Assembly (NCBI GenBank): GCA_963170055.1
Contig: CAUJGJ010000311.1
Span: 26,001-90,000 of the forward strand
DNA from: Halisarca cf. caerulea
Taxonomy: Eukaryota; Porifera; Demospongiae; Chondrillida; Halisarcidae
DNA length: 64,000 bases
Direction of reading: 5' to 3'
The position numbers and the translations under genes were made by a program. Under the pieces are notes generated by a model. It worked only from the letters and a program-made list of their open reading frames with translations, was not told where the DNA came from and ran no database searches. This document shows positions 1-11,308 of this stretch, piece by piece (position 1 is the first letter of the stretch; each line of letters starts with the position of its first letter).

Positions 1-149
1 ACACGAAGTTTCTTAACTACTGTGGGAGTATTTGTGTAGTGTTGGATATGCTGGTGCTAATACCAATATTTGGCACTAGCACCACGCACATTCCCAGTGG
101 ACACACATGACCTTTCTGAAGTGCTGTGGGCGTATTTGTGTAGTGTTGG

Positions 150-195
150 ATATGCTGGTGCTAATACCAATATTTGGCACTAGCACCACGCACAT
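150..195 (-). other. Dyad/hairpin element of the satellite monomer (representative copy)
   Basis: Each typical monomer has an imperfect inverted repeat of 46 nt around the core CCAATATTTGG. The perfect arms are TGGTGCTA and TAGCACCA, the inner arms CCAA and TTGG, and the outer arms ATATGC and GCACAT. Read as RNA from the minus strand it gives 21 base pairs, of which 3 are G-U wobbles, with one bulged G and a 3-nt AUA loop. On the plus strand the three wobbles become A-C mismatches. The arms are kept in most monomers, including many in the diverged edge after 55.2 kb. They are damaged in the subtypes with AATGGG or AATGCG in place of AATACC. Whether it works as RNA, as a protein-binding dyad or not at all is unknown. 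Confidence 0.75.
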
Positions 196-518
196 TCCCA
201 GTGGACACACATGAAGTTTGTTAACTACTGTGGGCGTATTTGTGTAATGTTGGATATGCTTGTGCTAATACCAATATTTGGCACTAGCACCACGCACATT
301 CCCAGTGGACACACATGCCCTTTCTGAAGTGCTGTGGGCGTATTTGTGTAGTGTTGGATATGCTGGTGCTAATACCAATATTTGGCACTAGCACCACGCA
401 CATTCCCAGTGGACACACATGAAGTTTCTTAACTACTGTGGGCGTATTTGTGTAATGTTAGATATGCTTGTGCTAATGCGAATATTTGGCACTAGCACCA
501 CGCACATTAACAGTGGAC

Positions 519-3500
519 ACTCATGAAGTTTCTTAACTACTGTGGGCGTATTTGTGTAATGTTGGATATGCTGGTGCTAATACCAATATTTGGCACTAGC
601 ACCACGCACATTCCCAGTGGACACACGAAGTTTCTTAACTACTGTGGGAGTATTTGTGTAGTGTTGGATATGCTGGTGCTAATACCAATATTTGGCACTA
701 GCACCACGCACATTCCCAGTGGACACACATGACCTTTCTGAAGTGCTGTGGTCGTATTTGTGTAGTGTTGGATATGCTGGTGCTAATACCAATATTTGGC
801 ACTAGCACCACGCACATTCCCAGTGGACACACATGACCTTTCTGAAGTGCTGTGGGCGTATTTGTGTAGTGTTGGATATGCTGGTGCTAATACCAATATT
901 TGGCACTAGCACCACGCACATTCCCAGTGGACACACATGACCTTTCTGAAGTGCTGTGGGCGTATTTGTGTAGTGTTGGATATGCTGGTGCTAATACCAA
1001 TATTTGGCACTAGCACCACGCACATTCCCAGTGGACACACATGACCTTTCTGAAGTGCTGTGGGCGTATTTGTGTAGTGTTGGATATGCACGTGCTAATA
1101 CCAATATTTGGCACTAGCACAACGCACATTCCCAGCAGACACACATGAAGTTTCTGAAGTGCTGTGGGCGTATTTGTGTAGTGTTGGATATGCTGGTGCT
1201 AATACCAATATTTGGCACTAGCACCACGCACATTCCCAGTGGACACACATGAAGTTTCTTAACTACTGTGGGCGTATTTGTGTAATGTTTGATATGCTGG
1301 TGCTAATGGGAATATTTGGCACTAGCACCACGCACATTAGCAGTGGACACTCATGAAGTATTCTTAACTACTGTGGGCGTATTTGTGTAATGTTGGGTAT
1401 GCTGGTGCTAATACCAATATTTGGCACTAGCACCACGCACATTCCCAGTGGACACACGAAGTTTCTTAACTACTGTGGGAGTATTTGTGTAGTGTTGGAT
1501 ATGCTGGTGCTAATACCAATATTTGGCACTAGCACCACGCACATTCCCAGTGGACACACATGACCTTTCTGAAGTGCTGTGGGCGTATTTGTGTAGTGTT
1601 GGATATGCTGGTGCTAATACCAATATTTGGCAATAGCACCGCGCACATTCCCAGTGGACACACGAAGTTTCTTAACTACTGTGGGAGTATTTGTGTAGTG
1701 TTGGATATGCTGGTGCTAATACCAATATTTGGCACTAGCACCACGCACATTCCCAGTGGACACACGAAGTTTCTTAACTACTGTGGGAGAATTTGTGTAG
1801 TGTTGGATATGCTGGTGCTAATACCAATATTTGGCACTAGCACCACGCACATTCCCAGTGGACACACATGACCTTTCTGAAGTGCTTTGGGCGTATTTGT
1901 GTAGTGTTGGATATGCTGGTGCAAATACCAATATTTGGCACTAGCACCACGCACATTCCCAGTGGACACACATGACCTTTCTGAAGTGCTGTGGGCGTAT
2001 TTGTGTAGTTTTGGATATGCTGGTGCTAATACCAATATTTGGCACTAGCACCACGCACATTCCCAGTGGACACACATGACCTTTCTGAAGTGCTGTGGGC
2101 GTATTTGTGTAGTGTTGGATATGCTGGTGCTAATACCAATATTTGGCACTAGCACCACGCACATTCCCAGTGGACACACATGAAGTTTCTTAACTACTGT
2201 GGGCGTATTTGTGTAATGTTTGATATGCTTGTGCTAATGCGAATATTTGGCACTAGCACCACACACATTAACAGTGGACACTCATAAAGTTTCTTAACTA
2301 CTGTGGGCGTATTTGTGTAATGTTGGATATGCTGGTGCTAATACCAATATTTGGCACTAGCACCACGCACATTCCCAGTGGACACACGAAGTTTCTCAAC
2401 TACTGTGGGAGTATTTGTGTAGTGTTGGATATGCTGGTGCTAATACCAATATTTGGCACTAGCACCACGCACATTCCCAGTGGACACACATGACCTTTCT
2501 GAAGTGCTGTGGTCGTATTTGTGTAGTGTTGGATATGCTGGTGCTAATACCAATATTTGGCACTAGCACCACGCACATTCCCAGTGGACACACATGACCT
2601 TTCTGAAGTGCTGTGGGCGTATTTGTGTAGTGTTGGATATGCTGGTGCTAATACCAATATTTGGCACTAGCACCACGCACATTCCCAGTGGACACACATG
2701 ACCTTTCTGAAGTGCTGTGGGCGTATTTGTGTAGAGTTGGATATGCTGGTGCTAATACCAATATTTGGCACTAGCACCACGCACATTCCCAGTGGACACA
2801 CATGACCTTTCTGAAGTGCTGTGGGCGTATTTGTGTAGTGTTGGATATGCACGTGCTAATACCAATATTTGGCACTAGCACAACGCACATTCCCAGCAGA
2901 CACACATGAAGTTTCTGAAGTGCTGTGGGCGTATTTGTGTAGTGTTGGATATGCTGGTGCTAATACCAATATTTGGCACTAGCACCACGCACATTCCCAG
3001 TGGACACACATGAAGTTTCTTAACTACTGTGGGCGTATTTGTGTAATGTTTGATATGCTGGTGCTAATGGGAATATTTGGCACTAGCACCACGCACATTA
3101 GCAGTGGACACTCATGAAGTATTCTTAACTACTGTGGGCGTATTTGTGTAATGTTGGGTATGCTGGTGCTAATACCAATATTTGGCACTAGCACCACGCA
3201 CATTCCCAGTGGACACACGAAGTTTCTTAACTACTGTGGGAGTATTTGTGTAGTGTTGGATATGCTGGTGCTAATACCAATATTTGGCACTAGCACCACG
3301 CACATTCCCAGTGGACACACATGACCTTTCTGAAGTGCTGTTGGCGTATTTGTGTAGTGTTGGATATGCTGGTGCTAATACCAATATTTGGCAATAGCAC
3401 CGCGCACATTCCCAGTGGACACACGAAGTTTCTTAACTACTGTGGGAGTATTTGTGTAGTGTTGGATATGCTGGTGCTAATACCAATATTTGGCACTAGC

Positions 3501-4609
3501 ACCACGCACATTCCCAGTGGACACATGAAGTTTCTTAACTACTGTGGGAGAATTTGTGTAGTGTTGGATATGCTGGTGCTAATACCAATATTTGGCACTA
3601 GCACCACGCACATTCCCAGTGGACACACATGACCTTTCTGAAGTGCTTTGGGCGTATTTGTGTAGTGTTGGATATGCTGGTGCAAATACCAATATTTGGC
3701 ACTAGCACCACGCACATTCCCAGTGGACACACATGACCTTTCTGAAGTGCTGTGGGCGTATTTGTGTAGTGTTGGATATGCTGGTGCTAATACCAATATT
3801 TGGCACTAGCACCACGCACATTCCCAGTGGACACACATGACCTTTCTGAAGTGCTGTGGGCGTATTTGTGTAGTGTTGGATATGCTGGTGCTAATACCAA
3901 TATTTGGCACTAGCACCACGCACATTCCCAGTGGACACACATGAAGTTTCTTAACTACTGTGGGCGTATTTGTGTAATGTTTGATATGCTTGTGCTAATG
4001 CGAATATTTGGCACTAGCACCACACACATTAACAGTGGACACTCATGAAGTTTCTTAACTACTGTGGGCGTATTTGTGTAATGTTGGATATGCTGGTGCT
4101 AATACCAATATTTGGCACTAGCACCACGCACATTCCCAGTGGACACACGAAGTTTCTCAACTACTGTGGGAGTATTTGTGTAGTGTTGGATATGCTGGTG
4201 CTAATACCAATATTTGGCACTAGCACCACGCACATTCCCAGTGGACACACATGACCTTTCTGAAGTGCTGTGGTCGTATTTGTGTAGTGTTGGATATGCT
4301 GGTGCTAATACCAATATTTGGCACTAGCACCACGCACATTCCCAGTGGACACACATGACCTTTCTGAAGTGCTGTGGGCGTATTTGTGTAGTGTTGGATA
4401 TGCTGGTGCTAATACCAATATTTGGCACTAGCACCACGCACATTCCCAGTGGACACACATGACCTTTCTGAAGTGCTGTGGGCGTATTTGTGTAGTGTTG
4501 GATATGCTGGTGCTAATACCAATATTTGGCACTAGCACCACGCACATTCCCAGTGGACACACATGACCTTTCTGAAGTGCTGTGGGCGTATTTGTGTAGT
4601 GTTGGATAT
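519..4609 (+). repeat. 17-monomer HOR, 1761 bp period
   Basis: Seventeen monomers (twelve of 104 bp, four of 102 bp, one of 105 bp) form a 1761-bp unit repeated at 519-2279 and 2280-4040. A third copy starts at 4041 and is left at about 4610. Diagnostic monomers recur in order: a 102-bp GGGAG monomer, a GGTCG monomer, one with ATGCACGTGC followed by CAGCAGAC, one with AATGGG and ATTAGC, the 105-bp monomer, one with GCAATAGCACCGCG, one with GGGAGAATTT, and one with GCTTTGGG and GCAAATACC. Copies differ by scattered single bases, for example TCATAAAG at 2282 against TCATGAAG in the other copies. The 518 bp before it resemble 12,141-12,658. Confidence 0.9.
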
Positions 4610-7600
4610 GCTGGTGCTAATACCAATATTTGGCCCTAGCACCACGCACATTCCTAGTGGACACACATGAAGTTTGTTAACTAATGTGGGCGTATTTGTG
4701 TAATGTTGGATATTCTGGTGCTAATACCAATATTTGGCACTAGCACCACGCACATTCCCAGTGGACACACATGACCTTTCTGAAGTGCTGTGGGCGTATT
4801 TGTGTAGTGTTGGATATGCTGGTGCTAATACCAATATTTGGCACTAGCACCACGCACATTCCCAGTGGACACACATGACCTTTCTGAAGTGCTGTGGGCG
4901 TATTTGTGTAGTGTTGGATATGCTGGTGCTAATACCAATATTTGGCACTAGCACCACGCACATTTCCAGTAGACACACATGAAGTTTCTGAAGTGCTGTG
5001 GGCGTATTTGTGTAGTGTTGGATATGCACGTGCTAATACCAATATTTGGCACTAGCACCACGCACATTCCCAGTGGACACTCATGAAGTTTCTTAACTAC
5101 TGTGGGCGTATTTGTGTAATGTTGGATATGCTGGTGCTAATACCAATATTTGGCACTAGCACCACGCACATTCCCAGTGGACACACGAAGTTTCTTAACT
5201 ACTGTGGGAGTATTTGTGTAGTGTTGGATATGCTGGTGCTAATACCAATATTTGGCACTAGCACCACGCACATTCCCAGTGGACACACATGACCTTTCTA
5301 AAGTGCTGTGGTCGTATTTGTGTAGTGTATTATATGCTGGTGCTAATACCAATATTTGGCACTAGCACCACGCACTTTCCCAGTGGACACACATGACCTT
5401 TCTGAAGTGCTGTGGGCGTATTTGTGTAGTGTTGGATATGCTGGTGCTAATACCAATATTTGGCACTAGCACCACGCACATTCCCAGTGGAAACACATGA
5501 CCTTTCTGAAGTGCTGTGGGCGTATTTGTGTAGTGTTGGATATGCTGGTGCTAATACCAATATTTGGCACTAGCACCACGCACATTCCAAGTGGACACAC
5601 ATGACCTTTCTGAAGTGCTGTGGGCGTATTTGTGTAGTGTTGGATATGCTGGTGCTAATACCAATATTTGGCACTAGCACAACGCACATTCCCAGTAGAC
5701 ACACATGAAGTTTCTGAAGTGCTGTGGGCGTATTTGTGTAGTGTTGGATATGCTGGTGCTAATACCAATATTTGGCACTAGCACAACGCACATTCCCAGT
5801 AGACACACATGAAGTTTCTGAAGTGCTGTGGGCGTATTTGTGTAGTGTTGGATATGCTGGTGCTAATCCAATATTTGGCACTAGCACCACGCACATTCCC
5901 AGTGGACACACATGAAGTTTGTTAACTACTGTGGGCGTATTTGTGTAATGTTGGATATGCTGGTGCTAATACCAATATTTGGCACTAGCACCACGCACAT
6001 TCCCAGTGGACACACATGACTTTTCTGAAGTGCTGTGGGCGTATTTGTGTAGTGTTGGATATGCTGGTGCTAATACAAATATTTGGCCCTAGCACCACGC
6101 ACATTCCTAGTGGACACACATGAAGTTTGTTAACTAATGTGGGCGTATTTGTGTAATGTTGGATATTCTGGTGCTAATACCAATATTTGGCACTAGCACA
6201 ACGCACATTCCCAGTGGACACACATGACCTTTCTGAAGTGCTGTGGGCGTATTTGTGTAGTGTTGGATATGCTGGTGCTAATACCAATATTTGGCACTAG
6301 CACCACGCACATTCCCAGTGGACACACATGACCTTTCTGAAGTGCTGTGGGCGTATTTGTGTAGTGTTGGATATGCTGGTGCTAATACCAATATTTGGCA
6401 CTAGCACCACGCACATTTCCAGTAGACACACATGAAGTTTCTGAAGTGCTGTGGGCGTATTTGTGTAGTGTTGGATATGCACGTGCTAATACCAATATTT
6501 GGCACTAGCACCACGCACATTCCCAGTGGACACTCATGAAGTTTCTTAACTACTGTGGGCGTATTTGTGTAATGTTGGATATGCTGGTGCTAATACCAAT
6601 ATTTGGCACTAGCACCACGCACATTCCCAGTGGACACACGAAGTTTCTTAACTACTGTGGGAGTATTTGTGTAGTGTTGGATATGCTGGTGCTAATACCA
6701 ATATTTGGCACTAGCACCACGCACATTCCCAGTGGACACACATGACCTTTCTAAAGTGCTGTGGGCGTATTTGTGTAGTGTTGGATATGCTGGTGCTAAT
6801 ACAAATATTTGGCACTAGCACCACGCACATTCCCAGTGGACACACATGACCTTTCTGAAGTGCTGTGGGCGTATTTGTGTAGTGTTGGATATGCTGGTGC
6901 TAATACCAATATTTGGCACTAGCACCACGCACATTCCCAGTGGACACACATGACCTTTCTGAAGTGCTGTGGGCGTATTTGTGTAGTGTTGGATATGCTG
7001 GTGCTAATACCAATATTTGGCACTAGCACAACGCACATTCCCAGTAGACACACATGAAGTTTCTGAAGTGCTGTGGGCGTATTTGTGTAGTGTTGGATAT
7101 GCTGGTGCTAATACCAATATTTGGCACTAGCACCACGCACATTCCCAGTGGACACACATGAAGTTTGTTAACTACTGTGGGCGTATTTGTGTAATGTTGG
7201 ATATGCTGGTGCTAATACCAATATTTGGCACTAGCACCACGCACATTCCCAGTGGACACACATGACTTTTCTGAAGTGCTGTGGGCGTATTTGTGTAGTG
7301 TTGGATATGCTGGTGCTAATACCAATATTTGGCCCTAGCACCACGCACATTCCTAGTGGACACACATGAAGTTTGTTAACTAATGTGGGCGTATTTGTGT
7401 AATGTTGGATATTCTGGTGCTAATACCAATATTTGGCACTAGCACCACGCACATTCCCAGTGGACACACATGAACTTTCTGAAGTGCTGTGGGCGTATTT
7501 GTGTAGTGTTGGATATGCTGGTGCTAATACCAATATTTGGCACTAGCACCACGCACATTCCCAGTGGACACACATGACCTTTCTGAAGTGCTGTGGGCGT

Positions 7601-10271
7601 ATTTGTGTAGTGTTGGATATGCTGGTGCTAATACCAATATTTGGCACTAGCACCACGCACATTTCCAGTAGACACACATGAAGTTTCTGAAGTGCTGTGG
7701 GCGTATTTGTGTAGTGTTGGATATGCACGTGCTAATACCAATATTTGGCACTAGCACCACGCACATTCCCAGTGGACACTCATGAAGTTTCTTAACTACT
7801 GTGGGCGTATTTGTGTAATGTTGGATATGCTGGTGCTAATACCAATATTTGGCACTAGCACCACGCACATTCCCAGTGGACACACGAAGTTTCTTAACTA
7901 CTGTGGGAGTATTTGTGTAGTGTTGGATATGCTGGTGCTAATACCAATATTTGGCACTAGCACCACGCACATTCCCAGTGGACACACATGACCTTTCTAA
8001 AGTGCTGTGGTCGTATTTGTGTAGTGTTGTATATGCTGGTGCTAATACCAATATTTGGCACTAGCACCACGCACATTCCCAGTGGACACACATGACCTTT
8101 CTGAAGTGCTGTGGGCGTATTTGTGTAGTGTTGGATATGCTGGTGCTAATACCAATATTTGGCACTAGCACCACGCACATTCCCAGTGGACACACATGAC
8201 CTTTCTGAAGTGCTGTGGGCGTATTTGTGTAGTGTTGGATATGCTGGTGCTAATACCAATATTTGGCACTAGCACCACGCACATTCCCAGTGGACACACA
8301 TGACCTTTCTGAAGTGCTGTGGGCGTATTTGTGTAGTGTTGGATATGCTGGTGCTAATACCAATATTTGGCACTAGCACAACGCACATTCCCAGTAGACA
8401 CACATGAAGTTTCTGAAGTGCTGTGGGCGTATTTGTGTAGTGTTGGATATGCTGGTGCTAATACCAATATTTGGCACTAGCACCACGCACATTCCCAGTG
8501 GACACACATGAAGTTTCTTAACTACTGTGGGCGTATTTGTGTAATGTTTGATATGCTGGTGCTAATGGGAATATTTGGCACTAGCACCACGCACATTAGC
8601 AGTGGACACTCATGAAGTATTCTTAACTACTGTGGGCGTATTTGTGTAATGTTGGATATGCTGGTGCTAATACCAATATTTGGCACTAGCACCACGCACA
8701 TTCCCAGTGGACACACGAAGTTTCTTAACTACTGTGGGAGTATTTGTGTAGTGTTGGATATGCTGGTGCTAATACCAATATTTGGCACTAGCACCACGCA
8801 CATTCCCAGTGGACACACATGACCTTTCTGAAGTGCTGTGGGCGTATTTGTGTAGTGTTGGATATGCTGGTTCTAATACCAATATTTGGCAATAGCACCG
8901 CGCACATTCCCAGTGGACACACGAAGTTTCTTAACTACTGTGGGAGTATTTGTGTAGTGTTGGATATGCTGGTGCTAATACCAATATTTGGCACTAGCAC
9001 CACGCACATTCCCAGTGGACACACATGACCTTTCTGAAGTGCTGTGGTCGTATTTGTGTAGTGTTGGATATGCTGGTGCTAATACCAATATTTGGCACTA
9101 GCACCACGCACATTCCCAGTGGACACACATGACCTTTCTGAAGTGCTTTGGGCGTATTTGTGTAGTGTTGGATATGCTGGTGCTAATACCAATATTTGGC
9201 ACTAGCACCACGCACATTCCCAGTGGACACACATGAAGTTTGTTAACTACTGTGGGCGTATTTGTGTAATGTTGGATATGCTGGTGCTAATACCAATATT
9301 TGGCACTAGCACCACGCACATTCCCAGTGGACACACATGACTTTTCTGAAGTGCTGTGGGCGTATTTGTGTAGTGTTGGATATGCTGGTGCTAATACCAA
9401 TATTTGGCACTAGCACCACGCACATTCCTAGTGGACACACATGAAGTTTGTTAACTAATGTGGGCGTATTTGTGTAATGTTGGATATTCTGGTGCTAATA
9501 CCAATATTTGGCACTAGCACCACGCACATTCCCAGTGGACACACATGACCTTTCTGAAGTGCTGTGGGCGTATTTGTGTAGTGTTGGATATGCTGGTGCT
9601 AATACCAATATTTGGCACTAGCACCACCCACATTTCCAGTAGACACACATGAAGTTTCTGAAGTGCTGTGGGCGTATTTGTGTAGTGTTGGATATGCACA
9701 TGCTAATACCAATATTTGGCACTAGCACCACGCACATTCCCAGTGGACACTCATGAAGTTTCTTAACTACTGTGGGCGTATTTGTGTAATGTTGGATATG
9801 CTGGTGCTAATACTAATATTTGGCACTAGCACCACGCACATTCCCAGTGGACACACGAAGTTTCTTAACTACTGTGGGAGTATTTGTGTAGTGTTGGATA
9901 TGCTGGCGCTAATACCAATATTTGGCACTAGCACCACGCACATTCCCAGTGGACACACATGACCTTTCTAAAGTGCTGTGGTCGTATTTGTGTAGTGTTG
10001 TATATGCTGGTGCTAATACCAATATTTGGCACTAGCACCACGCACATTCCCAGTGGACACACATGACCTTTCTGAAGTGCTGTGGGCGTATTTGTGTAGT
10101 TTTGGATATGCTGGTGCTAATACCAATATTTGGCACTAGCACCACGCACATTCCCAGTGGACACACATGACCTTTCTGAAGTGCTGTGGGCGTATTTGTG
10201 TAGTGTTGGATATGCTGGTGCTAATACCAATATTTGGCACTAGCACCACGCACATTCCCAGTGGACACACA
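4610..10271 (+). repeat. Second HOR family, 14-, 12- and 19-monomer units
   Basis: The array switches here to a HOR marked by GGCCCTAGC with CATTCCTAGTGG, then TTAACTAATGTG with GGATATTCTGG, then CATTTCCAGTAGAC. Equivalent points lie at 5083, 6536, 7782 and 9753, giving periods of 1453, 1246 and 1971 bp (14, 12 and 19 monomers). The 1453 rather than 1454 fits a small local deletion (GCTAATCCAATA near 5866). The 19-mer at 7782-9752 is a hybrid: it includes monomers of the 17-mer family (AATGGG/ATTAGC, GCAATAGCACCGCG). The same hybrid order reappears at 39,228 and 41,821. Confidence 0.85.
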
Positions 10272-11308
10272 TGACCTTTCTGAAGTGCTGTGGGCGTATT
10301 TGTGTAGTGTTGGATATGCTGGTGCTAATACCAATATTTGGCACTAGCACAACGCACATTCCCAGTGGACACACATGAAGTTTCTGAAGTGCTGTGGGCG
10401 TATTTGTGTAGTGTTGGATATGCTGGTGCTAATACCAATATTTGGCACTAGCACCACGCACATTCCCAGTGGACACACATGAAGTTTCTTAACTACTGTG
10501 GGCGTATTTGTGTAATGTTTGATATGCTGGTGCTAATGGGAATATTTGGCACTAGCACCACGCACATTAGCAGTGGACACTCATGAAGTATTCTTAACTA
10601 CTGTGGGCGTATTTGTGTAATGTTGGATATGCTGGTGCTAATACCAATATTTGGCACTAGCACCACGCACATTCCCAGTGGACACACGAAGTTTCTTAAC
10701 TACTGTGGGAGTATTTGTGTAGTGTTGGATATGCTGGTGCTAATACCAATATTTGGCACTAGCACCACGCACATTCCCAGTGGACACACATGACCTTTCT
10801 GAAGTGCTGTGGGCGTATTTGTGTAGTGTTGGATATGCTGGTGCTAATACCAATATTTGGCACTAGCACAACGCACATTCCCAGTGGACACACATGAAGT
10901 TTCTGAAGTGCTGTGGGCGTATTTGTGTAGTGTTGGATATGCTGGTGCTAATACCAATATTTGGCACTAGCACCACGCACATTCCCAGTGGACACACATG
11001 AAGTTTCTTAACTACTGTGGGCGTATTTGTGTAATGTTTGATATGCTGGTGCTAATGGGAATATTTGGCACTAGCACCACGCACATTAGCAGTGGACACT
11101 CATGAAGTATTCTTAACTACTGTGGGCGTATTTGTGTAATGTTGGATATGCTGGTGCTAATACCAATATTTGGCACTAGCACCACGCACATTCCCAGTGG
11201 ACACACGAAGTTTCTTAACTACTGTGGGAGTATTTGTGTAGTGTTGGATATGCTGGTGCTAATACCAATATTTGGCACTAGCACCACGCACATTCCCAGT
11301 GGACACAC
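10272..11308 (+). repeat. 519-bp five-monomer tandem duplication
   Basis: Five monomers occupying about 10,272-10,790 are repeated at about 10,791-11,308. Each copy runs from a CTGAAGTGC monomer with AGCACAACG, through the AATGGG/ATTAGC monomer and the 105-bp monomer, to a 102-bp monomer. The period is 519 bp, which is five times 104 minus 2 plus 1. It is absent from the otherwise matching hybrid units near 8.4-8.8 kb and 40 kb, so it is a local event. Confidence 0.85.

Noticed and set aside
1560..1871. Open frames of 61-103 codons throughout the satellite (plus and minus strand)
   Set aside because: They occur once or more per HOR because 102-bp monomers are 34 codons long and keep the frame, while 104-bp monomers end it. 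Starts and stops lie at fixed monomer positions, both strands are open, and there is no independent coding signal.
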